DNA from: a virus
Length of the DNA stretch: 21,533 bases
Strand: one strand, 5' to 3'
Virus record (IMG/VR): IMGVR_UViG_3300001533_003580
Coordinates: 1-21,533 of that record
In this document: positions 1 through 7,214 of the stretch, piece by piece
How the letters are laid out: each line of letters starts with the position of its first letter
Numbering within the stretch: the first letter of the stretch is position 1
Translations under genes and position numbers: made by a program
The notes under the pieces: model-generated
What the model was told of the DNA's origin: nothing
Seen by the model: the letters and a program-made list of their open reading frames with translations, nothing else
Databases searched by the model: none

Positions 1-300
1 AAAGATAATCCTAATGAAAACAAAATCAAGATTGATAAGATATGCAAAAAGATATTGAAAGAATATAATGACATACTGCCTATCAGTCCTATTCATCTAT
101 TCTACTTTATGAATGATGAGGATAAATATAGAAAAGATATTATGGATATCTGTTACAAATTAATAGATATATGTGATGAAATCTGGATATATTACTATAA
201 TCTCACATCACCATTAAATATAAGCGATGGACAGAAGAGGGAACTTTATGATGCTATATACAAAGAAAAACTAATTGTTTTTAAAGAAGGGATTACATGA
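1..300 (+). CDS. 3' part of a DUF4406/DUF7768-like (nucleoside 2-deoxyribosyltransferase-fold) protein
   Basis: The frame is open from base 1, so the gene starts upstream and only about 99 codons are seen. A TTG at 55 is an internal start possibility but has no ribosome site. The visible part has SPIH near the start (ISPIHLF), a helix with DICYKLIDICDEIWIY, then S-x-x-x-x-SDGQKREL and a short hydrophobic end. This order (SP-x-H, cluster around C-D-E-hydrophobic, S/G followed by E of a helix) is the usual pattern of the small DUF4406/DUF7768 phage proteins of the deoxyribosyltransferase fold, thought to act on nucleotides. The fold match is by eye; the active residue order is plausible but the N-terminal Rossmann half is missing from the window. 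It overlaps the next gene by ATGA, so the two are translationally coupled. Confidence 0.5.
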   Translation, partial: KDNPNENKIKIDKICKKILKEYNDILPISPIHLFYFMNDEDKYRKDIMDICYKLIDICDEIWIYYYNLTSPLNISDGQKRELYDAIYKEKLIVFKEGIT

Positions 301-866
301 AACTAATAGATAAAATTGAATTAATACCTCTAGATCAAATAATACCTTATCACAATAATCCAAAGGAACACCCGCCAGAGCAAGTAAAAAAAATTGCCAG
401 TAGCATAAAGGAATTCGGGTTTTTGGTGCCAGTAATAGTGGACAGTGATTATGATTTAATTGCTGGGCATGGCAGGTATGAGGCTGCTAAATTAATTGGG
501 ATGGATAAAGTACCGGGATTAAAAGCGGAACATCTTACCGATGCACAGGTTAAAGCATTCAGACTTGCAGATAACCGGGTTGCCGAATCTGAGTGGAATT
601 ATGAACAACTATTAACCGAATTAGATTTAGTTGGTAATGAGTTTACTGGTTTTGATGATGACGAAATATTTGAAATGGAAGAATCCTTAAAAGAAATACC
701 CATGTCAGGTGATCTAGAGAAACTTGACAAAGAAGAAAATCCGCCAACAATGAATGTTAGATTTGAAAATCCTGAAGACTTTAGAAAAATGGAAGATGAT
801 TTAAGGAAATTAATTAAAGACAAATATCCAGATACTAATATCTTTATAAGTTCAGGTGAAATTTAA
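297..866 (+). CDS. ParB-like nuclease-domain protein
   Basis: A 189-residue protein. Residues 8-95 form a ParB/sulfiredoxin-type N-terminal domain: IPLDQIIPYHNNPKEH at the start, a helix ending in EFGFLVPVIVD, then the hallmark AGHGRYEAAKLIG (GHGR at 57-60) and LTDAQVKAFRLADNRVAE. The domain binds nucleotide, and in phage relatives it is often found beside or fused to DNA methyltransferases near the terminase genes. Here the remaining ~90 residues are acidic and charged, with no methyltransferase motif and no ParB helix-turn-helix, so a chromosome-partition role is unlikely. It starts inside the stop of the gene before (ATGA) and its TAA shares a base with the ATG of the Mom-like gene, implying coupled synthesis. 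I infer a helper or regulatory role in DNA modification or packaging; the exact activity is unknown. Confidence 0.85.
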   Translation: MKLIDKIELIPLDQIIPYHNNPKEHPPEQVKKIASSIKEFGFLVPVIVDSDYDLIAGHGRYEAAKLIGMDKVPGLKAEHLTDAQVKAFRLADNRVAESEWNYEQLLTELDLVGNEFTGFDDDEIFEMEESLKEIPMSGDLEKLDKEENPPTMNVRFENPEDFRKMEDDLRKLIKDKYPDTNIFISSGEI

Positions 867-1474
867 TGTTGTTGACTTTTGCTAATAGATATGCAATGGA
901 ATTTGCTTGTAAACACTATCATTATACGGGGAAAGTGCCTGGAGGGAAAGTAATAGGTTACAATGTTTATAATGATAAAAGAGAATGGTGTGGAATTATT
1001 ATATATGGCAGTGGTGTTAATTTGCATATTGCAGAACCTTATAATAAATGGCAGGGGCAGGTTATTGAACTTGTGAGAATAGCCTTAAATGGCAAACAGA
1101 GTTCTGTTAGTGAACCGCTTTCGATAAGTTTAAAATTAATAAAGAAAGACATTCCACTATTAGATTTAATTGTCAGTTATGCTGATGCTAACCAGGATCA
1201 TTATGGAGGGATATATCAAGCAACAAATTGGATTTATGAAGGTGAATTTGCCAGAGAACAAGGGATTAGAATATATGGCAAAATAATTCATAAAAGGACT
1301 GTTAACAGCAGATATGGTACATCCAGTATAGATTGGTTAAAGGAAAATATAGATCCTAATGCTGAAATAGTTAAGGGAAAATCAAAATTTAAATATTTAT
1401 ATCCACTTAATAAAAAAATGAGAGAGAAAGTCAAGTTATTAGCAAAGCCATATCCTAAAGAGAAGGATATATAA
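866..1474 (+). CDS. Mom-like DNA adenine modification protein
   Basis: A 202-residue protein that resembles the Mom family. Phage Mu Mom converts adenines to N6-carbamoylmethyladenine and so blocks many host restriction enzymes; family members have an acetyltransferase-like (GNAT) fold. Features recognised by eye are ELVRIALNG at 69-76, SEPLSISLKLI at 82-92, and above all SYADANQDHYGGIYQATNW at 104-122 (S-Y/F-A-D, H-x-G-x-IYQA-x-NW-x-Y-x-G), the strongest family signature. The C-terminal third is lysine-rich, suiting DNA contact. There is no Com-like zinc-finger gene upstream as in Mu; instead it is coupled by a one-base overlap to the ParB-like gene. It lies just before the packaging genes, so the genome could be modified before entering the capsid. 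Chemistry of this homologue is inferred. Confidence 0.75.
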   Translation: MLLTFANRYAMEFACKHYHYTGKVPGGKVIGYNVYNDKREWCGIIIYGSGVNLHIAEPYNKWQGQVIELVRIALNGKQSSVSEPLSISLKLIKKDIPLLDLIVSYADANQDHYGGIYQATNWIYEGEFAREQGIRIYGKIIHKRTVNSRYGTSSIDWLKENIDPNAEIVKGKSKFKYLYPLNKKMREKVKLLAKPYPKEKDI

Positions 1475-1487
1475 TATAAAAAATTAT

Positions 1488-1562
1488 GCGTATATGGTGT
1501 ATTGTTAGCACATTTGGTGTCCAACCAAAAGGAGGCGGTTTGATTCCGACCTATATGCTCCA
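1488..1562 (+). tRNA. Degenerate tRNA-Gly(TCC)-like element in the late-gene leader
   Basis: The 75 bases fold as a full cloverleaf. The acceptor stem is 1488-1494 with 1552-1558 (7 bp, one G-U). The D stem is 1497-1500 with 1508-1511 (4 bp, one U-G). The anticodon stem is 1513-1517 with 1525-1529 (5 bp, perfect). The T stem is 1534-1538 with 1546-1551 (5 bp, one bulged A at 1549). Discriminator T at 1559 and CCA at 1560-1562 are encoded. Anticodon loop TGTCCAA gives anticodon TCC (Gly); discriminator U, C35-C36 and the first two G-C/C-G pairs are bacterial glycine identity features. Departures from a normal tRNA are G in place of U33 (1519), a D loop ATTGTTA with no GG pair, and T-loop TTTGATT with T where C56 should be. 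It could be a decayed tRNA, a non-translating tRNA, or a structured leader RNA. It sits 38 bases before the small terminase start. Confidence 0.65.
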
Positions 1563-1599
1563 ATAAATAAAAATTATAGAAATTAGGGGGGTACCTGTA

Positions 1600-2007
1600 A
1601 TGGCCAAGAAAGCAGAAATAAATAGCCGCAGAAAAGAGTTGTGTAGTTATAAATTCCGGGGGTTCCCCTTAGATAAAATTGCTGAGACATTATCTGGCAA
1701 ATATGGAGTTACTAAAAGTACCATTGAACAAGACTGGTATAACAGAGAAAGCTGGCTTGGTGAAGTATTTGATATTAATCTAGACGAAGAGGATTTATTG
1801 ATATTAGATATTATTTCTGAAGAAAAAGAAATAAAAAGAGAGTGCTGGAAAACGTATCATGACACAGAAAATGATAGCGTTAAATTGGGGAGTATAAAAC
1901 AGTTGAGGGAGATTAATAATGACCTCATTAAGATGCTGCAGTCAATTGGAGCAATAAAGGAAGAGCCCAAGGTTGTTGGAGTTAAAATAATTGATGATGT
2001 AGAATAG
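1600..2007 (+). CDS. terS: Terminase small subunit (probable)
   Basis: A 135-residue protein directly before the large terminase, the standard position for the DNA-recognition subunit. Residues about 15-55 (YKFRGFPLDKIAETLSGKYG, then TKSTIEQDWYNR) look like a helix-turn-helix of the kind terminase small subunits use to bind the packaging site. The middle and C-terminal part is a charged helical region (EEKEIKRECWK, LREINNDLIKMLQSIG) suited to ring formation, ending in a short beta-like tail VVGVKIIDD. The start at 1600 is supported by the run AGGGGGG at 1586-1592, eight bases upstream. The call rests on position and fold pattern; the sequence family is very variable. Confidence 0.72.
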   Translation: MAKKAEINSRRKELCSYKFRGFPLDKIAETLSGKYGVTKSTIEQDWYNRESWLGEVFDINLDEEDLLILDIISEEKEIKRECWKTYHDTENDSVKLGSIKQLREINNDLIKMLQSIGAIKEEPKVVGVKIIDDVE

Positions 2008-2020
2008 GGCTGTTGATAAA

Positions 2021-3274
2021 ATGGCAGAGCTAGAGGTCAGATTGGATGGCATAATTCTCCCGGAATTTAAAGATTTCTGGAAGGCAACTAAGGATAATAA
2101 ATATTTATATTATGTGCTAAAAGGTGGCCGGTCCTCTGGAAAATCTGCACAGATAAGTATCAATCGAATAGTTGCAACAATGAAGGAGCCAGTTAATGGC
2201 CTGGTGGTCCGGAAATATGCTCATTATTTAAGGGAGTCAGTGTATACTCAACTCAAATGGGCTGCAAGACTCCTGGGTGTATATGAATACTTTAGTTTCC
2301 AGGTTAGCCCAATGCAGATTATATATAAACCTCGGGGTAATAAGATCCTCTTTGCTGGAGCTGATGATCCGCAGCGAATCAAATCACTTGCTACTGAGGA
2401 ATATCCATACACCTGGTTATGGATTGAGGAACTGGCGGAGTTTAAAACTGAAGATGAAGTAGAAACCATAGAGGACTCTATAGTCAGAGAAGAAACAGGC
2501 TTTGATTATAAAGTCTTTTATTCTTATAACCCGCCGAAAAGAAAGACCAACTGGTGCAATAAGAAATTCAATAGTGTAATATTGCCGGATATATACTATG
2601 TTCATCATTCGGACTATCGAGATAATCCATATATAGCTAATCAGACATTACAAAGAATAGAGATACTCAAGGAAGAGAATGAGAGGAAATATAAGCATAC
2701 CTGGCTGGGTGAGCCTATTGGTTCTGGAGTTGTTCCCTTTGACAATCTGGTATTTCGTACAATTACAGATGATGAGATTAATAAGTTTGATAATATTCGT
2801 CAGGGAATTGACTGGGGATATGCAGCTGATCCATTTGCTTTTGGAAGGTGGCATTATGATAAAACGAGGAGAAAGATATATTCTATGGATGAGATATACG
2901 GGGTGAAGTTAAGTAACAGGGAAGTAGCTGGGAAAATGAAGTCAAAGGGGTACCAGAATGATTTGACTATAGCTGATAGCGCAGAACCAAAGTCAATTGC
3001 TGAATTGAAATCCTACAATATTAGAATCAAAGGAGCTGTTAAAGGACCCGGTTCGGTTGAATACGGAGAAAAATGGCTTGATGACCTTAATGCTATAGTT
3101 ATAGACCCAAAGAGGACACCCAATACAGCCCGGGAGTTTGAGAACATAGATTACCAGGTTGATAGAGATGGTAATCTTAAAAATAGATTACTTGACAAGG
3201 ATAACCATACTATAGATGAGGCAAGGTATGCTTTTGAGAATGACGAAGAAAATGCTCAGGCAGAATTATGGTAA
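2021..3274 (+). CDS. terL: Terminase large subunit, PBSX/Terminase_3 family
   Basis: The 417-residue packaging motor and headful nuclease. The N-terminal ATPase shows the Walker A variant GGRSSGKS at 35-42, a Walker B LWIEE at 133-137 with catalytic E, and the coupling motif YSYNPP at 167-172. The C-terminal RNase H-like nuclease shows its acidic metal ligands: D264 in GIDWGYAADPFAF, D319 in IADSAEPKS, and D399/E400 in TIDEARYAF. Length and motif order match PBSX-type terminases. It docks on the portal encoded next and translocates DNA using ATP. The start follows the small subunit stop by 13 bases; GGGCTG at 2007-2012 gives only a modest ribosome site, so coupling to terS is likely. Confidence 0.95.
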   Translation: MAELEVRLDGIILPEFKDFWKATKDNKYLYYVLKGGRSSGKSAQISINRIVATMKEPVNGLVVRKYAHYLRESVYTQLKWAARLLGVYEYFSFQVSPMQIIYKPRGNKILFAGADDPQRIKSLATEEYPYTWLWIEELAEFKTEDEVETIEDSIVREETGFDYKVFYSYNPPKRKTNWCNKKFNSVILPDIYYVHHSDYRDNPYIANQTLQRIEILKEENERKYKHTWLGEPIGSGVVPFDNLVFRTITDDEINKFDNIRQGIDWGYAADPFAFGRWHYDKTRRKIYSMDEIYGVKLSNREVAGKMKSKGYQNDLTIADSAEPKSIAELKSYNIRIKGAVKGPGSVEYGEKWLDDLNAIVIDPKRTPNTAREFENIDYQVDRDGNLKNRLLDKDNHTIDEARYAFENDEENAQAELW

Positions 3275-3294
3275 TTAAGGGGGTAAAAGCCAGA

Positions 3295-5445
3295 ATGAGT
3301 ATATTGAGCAATATAGGAATGAGAATAAAGGCAGCAGGGGAAGTATTGTTAGGGGGAGAATTTAGCAGTACTTTTCAATTATACTCTGGAGGACAACCTC
3401 CGACCAGAGGGGACAGTGAAATACTAAAAGCATACAAAAAAATGCCCTGGCTCAGGGCAGCTGCTAACAAGATATCCCGTTCGATAGCTTCTAATGCGTG
3501 GAAGTTATATGTAATTCGCGATAACAATACAGGAAAAGCTATTAGCCGTAAAGACATAAAGAGGATGGACATTAATGGCCGCAGAAAAGAATTAAAAGAA
3601 TTGCAGCAGAATGATAACTTGGAGGAAATAACAGACCATGTATTCCTTGATTTAATAACCAGCATGAACCCCTTAATGATAGGGCTGGTTGGTAGGCAGT
3701 TAATACAGATATGGCTTGACCTGGTCGGTGAGGCCTATCTTTTGGTGGAAAGAAATAAACTGGGCCTGCCTGGGGAATTATGGCCTCTACCTCCTACTGC
3801 AATTAAAGAGATTGCAACAATTAATAAGCCATATTATAGGATATCACTTGGCAGCTGGAATGATACTATACCTGCTGAGGATATTATTATGTTTAAGGAC
3901 CCTGACCCCAGTAATCCCTATGGTAGAGGTTCCGGACTTGCACAATCAATGGGAATGGGCGATGAACTGGACACGGATGAATATGCAGCTAAGCACACAA
4001 AAAGCTGGTTTTATAACCGGGCCAGACCGGATATACTTGTTACATCTCCTGAGTTAAGTCCTAAAGATACAGTAAGACTGGAGGAAGACTGGCAAAGAAA
4101 ACACCAGGGGTTCTACAGGGCATATAAGGCACATTTTCTAAATAAGGACGTAAAAGTACATGAACTGAATCAGACATTTGAGAATATGCAGTTAGTAGAG
4201 TTAAGGCAATTTGAAAGAAATATTATAATAGAGGTTTTTGGTATACCGCCTGAGATATTAGGAATTATTGAAAGTTCTAACCGGGCCACAATAGATGCAG
4301 CAGACACACTATATGGGAAACACGTTCTGGTGCCAAGACTGGAATTATTAAGAGAAGTATTTCAGGTCAGGTTAGTTGATCAGTTTGATAACAGGTTATT
4401 ACTAGATTATGAAAGTCCTGTGCCGGAAGACAGAGAATACAAAAAGGAAGTAATGAATAATACTTCCTGGGCTTTTATGATAGACGAACACAGGGAGGCA
4501 GCAGGAAAAGACCCCTTACCAGATGGGCAGGGCCAGAAATTCATGGTCCCCATAAATTTAATAGCTGTTGATATAAAGGAATACGGTCAGACACAGCAGA
4601 GTAATTTATTAGAAGTTAATTATTCGAAGCAGCAGAGCAATCAGAATAAAAATGATATTGATATTAATTTAATTACAGAAATAATATCGGCTATAAATAT
4701 CGACCAGCTAAAAGGAGAAACAAAAATATTATATTATAAGGTATTGGAAGAGGTAGGTCAGGAAGCATTAGATGCCCTGGGTGTTGATATTGCCTTTAAC
4801 CTTGAAGCTCCTGAAATTATTTTTTATTCTGATGAGGTCCTTCTTGAAATGTATAGTAATATAAACACTACGACACTGAATGCATTAAAAGAAACTTTGA
4901 GAGAAGGTATCGAGTCAGGTGAAGGAATACCAAGCCTGGCAAAAAGAGTATCAGCTGTGTATGATGAGGCAAAGGGGACAAGGGCATTAGCGATAGCAAG
5001 GACAGAGTCCATGAGGACTGTTAACTATGGTACCCTTCAGGGATACAGACAAAGTCATGTGGTCGAGAGAAAGGAATGGATTGCCGTTCCAGACAGCAGG
5101 GTAAGAGACGGCCATATCGATTTAGACAGGAGAACCAGGAATGACCCGATACCACACGAGGCGAATTTTGTTCTGAAAGCAGGTAATAACGTAGGTGCGA
5201 TGGCAGAGTGTCCTGGCATGTTTGGTATAGCTGAAGAGGATATATTCTGCCGGTGCTCGATAGCTGCAGTTATAGGAGATAAGTCAAGTTATCAGGAGCA
5301 GGATAGAAGAGATGCCTACTGGAAAACCATGGACAAGAAGGCTACCGGCTATGAAAATGCAATGAAAGCTGCATATATAAAAGCCTTTCAGAAACAGCAA
5401 CTGGACGTTATGGATGTATTAAAGAACTGGAATGAGGGGGAGTGA
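3295..5445 (+). CDS. Portal protein fused to Mu gpF-like minor head protein
   Basis: One 716-residue frame contains two proteins that are usually separate. Residues about 25-400 are an HK97/SPP1-type portal: MPWLRAAANKISRSIA, WLDLVGEAYLLVER, EDIIMFKDPDPSNPYGRGSGLAQSMG, and the late FGIPPEILG-x-x-ESSNRAT segment typical of the channel domain. After a polar linker with QQSN repeats (about 435-465), residues about 525-660 are a Phage_Mu_F head-morphogenesis domain: IARTESMRTVNYG near 567, DSRVRDGHIDLD near 600, and the CRC motif near 651. The start at 3295 is preferred because AAGGGGGT at 3278-3285 precedes it; an upstream ATG at 3268 overlaps terL and lacks a ribosome site. The product should form the twelve-fold DNA entry ring and carry the gpF part into the prohead. 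Confidence 0.9.
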   Translation: MSILSNIGMRIKAAGEVLLGGEFSSTFQLYSGGQPPTRGDSEILKAYKKMPWLRAAANKISRSIASNAWKLYVIRDNNTGKAISRKDIKRMDINGRRKELKELQQNDNLEEITDHVFLDLITSMNPLMIGLVGRQLIQIWLDLVGEAYLLVERNKLGLPGELWPLPPTAIKEIATINKPYYRISLGSWNDTIPAEDIIMFKDPDPSNPYGRGSGLAQSMGMGDELDTDEYAAKHTKSWFYNRARPDILVTSPELSPKDTVRLEEDWQRKHQGFYRAYKAHFLNKDVKVHELNQTFENMQLVELRQFERNIIIEVFGIPPEILGIIESSNRATIDAADTLYGKHVLVPRLELLREVFQVRLVDQFDNRLLLDYESPVPEDREYKKEVMNNTSWAFMIDEHREAAGKDPLPDGQGQKFMVPINLIAVDIKEYGQTQQSNLLEVNYSKQQSNQNKNDIDINLITEIISAINIDQLKGETKILYYKVLEEVGQEALDALGVDIAFNLEAPEIIFYSDEVLLEMYSNINTTTLNALKETLREGIESGEGIPSLAKRVSAVYDEAKGTRALAIARTESMRTVNYGTLQGYRQSHVVERKEWIAVPDSRVRDGHIDLDRRTRNDPIPHEANFVLKAGNNVGAMAECPGMFGIAEEDIFCRCSIAAVIGDKSSYQEQDRRDAYWKTMDKKATGYENAMKAAYIKAFQKQQLDVMDVLKNWNEGE

Positions 5446-5526
5446 TAATTATTTATATAAAAGAGAAATTAAAGTATTTATACACCACTCCACGGCAAGA
5501 ATTAAAATTTAGACACAAAATTATGG

Positions 5527-5566
5527 TAACTCCATTGATTTTATTAATTAATGGAGTTAATTTTTT
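5527..5566 (+). terminator. Intrinsic terminator-like hairpin between portal and protease genes
   Basis: Arms 5527-5540 and 5546-5559 pair over 14 bases (one G-T) around a five-base loop, and six T follow at 5561-5566. The core TAACTCCATT pairs perfectly with AATGGAGTTA. GC content of the stem is low, so it may only attenuate transcription between the packaging and capsid genes. The flanking 166-base gap 5446-5611 holds no other feature I can support; I see no convincing promoter in it. Confidence 0.7.
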
Positions 5567-5611
5567 AGTTATTTTATTTATCAAATTAATCTCAGGAAGG
5601 AAGGTGTAAAC

Positions 5612-7186
5612 ATGGACAACCCTATTGAAGGCAGAAAGGTTATGACTATTGAAGAGTTTAAAAAACAGCAGAAAAAGATTGATAAAACGGAACAATTACT
5701 TCTGCGGAAAAGCTTTAATTGCGAAGTTAAGCAATCAAAGGAAAATGATAGAGCATTAGACTTTATTATTTCTACTGGTTCTATTGACAGGAGTGAGGAT
5801 ACACTTAACCCTAAAGGCTGGGAATTCAAGAACTATAAAAAGAATCCGGTTGTGCTCTGGGCCCATGATTATAAGAGTCCATCGATAGCCAAGGCACTTG
5901 ATGTTAAAGTTGAGGGTAATAACGTTATATCTACTGCTGAATTCCTACCCCACAACCTGGCAGACCATGACTGGGTTAAATTCTCAGACATGATATACCA
6001 GATGTATTTGAATGGATTCCTGAATGCTACTTCTGTTGGGTTTGACCCGTTTGAATGGAAAGATGCAGCAGACAGGGAGTGGGGGATAGACTTCATAAAG
6101 CAGGAGCTGCTTGAATACTCATGTGTACCGGTCCCTGCAAATGCAGAAGCTTTACTGCTGGCGGGTAAAAAGGGAATAGACTTAAAACCTTTGAAAATGT
6201 GGGCCGAAAAGACTCTGGAGGATTATCACGGAGAAGAGGGATTGTGGATTCCACGGGAAAAGATAGAAGGCATTGCTGTTGAACTAAATAATAAAAAAAT
6301 ATTTGATATAAACAAGGACAAAAAAGATAAAAACATTGGAAAAGGAGCTACAACTTTCCAGGACTTAGCCACAGCTGATAAGGAAAGAGAATGGGATGCA
6401 AGTGCAGCAGATAATAGAGTAAGAGAATGGGCAGGTGGTCCTGATAAGGATGATATAGATTGGAGTAAATACAGACAGGCTTTCTTCTGGTATGATTCTG
6501 AAGATAGCGAGAACTTTGGAGGCTATAAATTACCCTTTGCTGATGTGATAGATGGTAGTCTAAAAGCAGTCTGGCGAGGAGTTGCTGCTGCTATGGCTGC
6601 ATTAAATGGAGCCAGGGGTGGTGTTGATATACCTGAAGATGATAGGAAGACTGTCTATAACCATATAGGTAAGTACTATAATAAGTTCGATGAGGAACAG
6701 CCGGACTTGAAAAGTCTGAAAGATATAGATGAAGAGAGATCTAAAGAAATTGTACCGGTATTCGATAAAAAGGAAACAGATGAGAATGGAAATTTAATAG
6801 GAAAATGTGAATGTCCTCATTGTGGTGGGGATTTATTTGTACGGATGACACCTGAATTGGCAAAGGATATTGCTTTAACTTTCATCAACCATGTAGGAAT
6901 TGATGAAAGTAAATCCCTTAAGTTTATTGAGTTAGAAGTGAATAAGGTGTTAAATGAAAAACTGGAGGAAGTGTTAGAACAAATAAACCAGCTAAAATCA
7001 GGGGATAACCCTGGTGGAGATAAACAGCCGGATGATGATGATGAGACTGTCCTGGAACTTATTGATGAAGACGGAGACGAAGAAGAAGACGAAATTTCCA
7101 TCGATATAGACGAAATTGAAAGTATTATTGGCGAGGTTCTACAGGAGAGACTCAATAAAGCTACCGGCAAAATTGACCAGACATAA
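5612..7186 (+). CDS. HK97-type prohead protease (S78) with extra conserved domain, cysteine knuckle and acidic tail
   Basis: A 524-residue protein, much longer than a simple prohead protease (about 200). Residues 30-190 are the S78 protease: WAHDYKSPS with H85, NATSVGF with S141, and LLEYSCVPVPAN with E168 give the expected His-Ser-acid order and spacing. Residues about 260-360 are a second conserved block often attached to such proteases (WDASAADNRVREW, IDWSKYRQAFFWYD, FGGYKLPFAD, AMAALNGARGGVDIP, VYNHIGKYY). Then comes CECPHCGG (C399, C401, C404) and a helical, strongly acidic end with DDDDE and DEDGDEEEDE, which could act as scaffold. It would trim capsid N-terminal regions and itself during maturation. 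The start at 5612 follows AGGAAGGAAGGTG closely. Confidence 0.9.
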   Translation: MDNPIEGRKVMTIEEFKKQQKKIDKTEQLLLRKSFNCEVKQSKENDRALDFIISTGSIDRSEDTLNPKGWEFKNYKKNPVVLWAHDYKSPSIAKALDVKVEGNNVISTAEFLPHNLADHDWVKFSDMIYQMYLNGFLNATSVGFDPFEWKDAADREWGIDFIKQELLEYSCVPVPANAEALLLAGKKGIDLKPLKMWAEKTLEDYHGEEGLWIPREKIEGIAVELNNKKIFDINKDKKDKNIGKGATTFQDLATADKEREWDASAADNRVREWAGGPDKDDIDWSKYRQAFFWYDSEDSENFGGYKLPFADVIDGSLKAVWRGVAAAMAALNGARGGVDIPEDDRKTVYNHIGKYYNKFDEEQPDLKSLKDIDEERSKEIVPVFDKKETDENGNLIGKCECPHCGGDLFVRMTPELAKDIALTFINHVGIDESKSLKFIELEVNKVLNEKLEEVLEQINQLKSGDNPGGDKQPDDDDETVLELIDEDGDEEEDEISIDIDEIESIIGEVLQERLNKATGKIDQT

Positions 7187-7214
7187 TATTTTAAAAGAAA
7201 GAGGTGTAATAAAA

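Noticed and set aside
599-823. Reverse-strand frames opposite real genes across the window (for example 599-823, 6817-7170, 8045-8575, 19022-19489)
   Set aside because: They lie wholly inside strongly supported + strand genes, are serine/leucine-rich complements of acidic coding sequence, and have no ribosome sites or family motifs.
297-866. ParB-like gene as a plasmid or chromosome partition protein
   Set aside because: There is no DNA-binding helix-turn-helix, no ParA partner and no parS-like repeats; the context is phage packaging and DNA modification.
1488-1562. The tRNA-like element as a phage attachment site (attP)
   Set aside because: Attachment sites normally lie beside an integrase gene; this one is between the modification and packaging genes, and it contains a whole cloverleaf rather than a 3' tRNA fragment.
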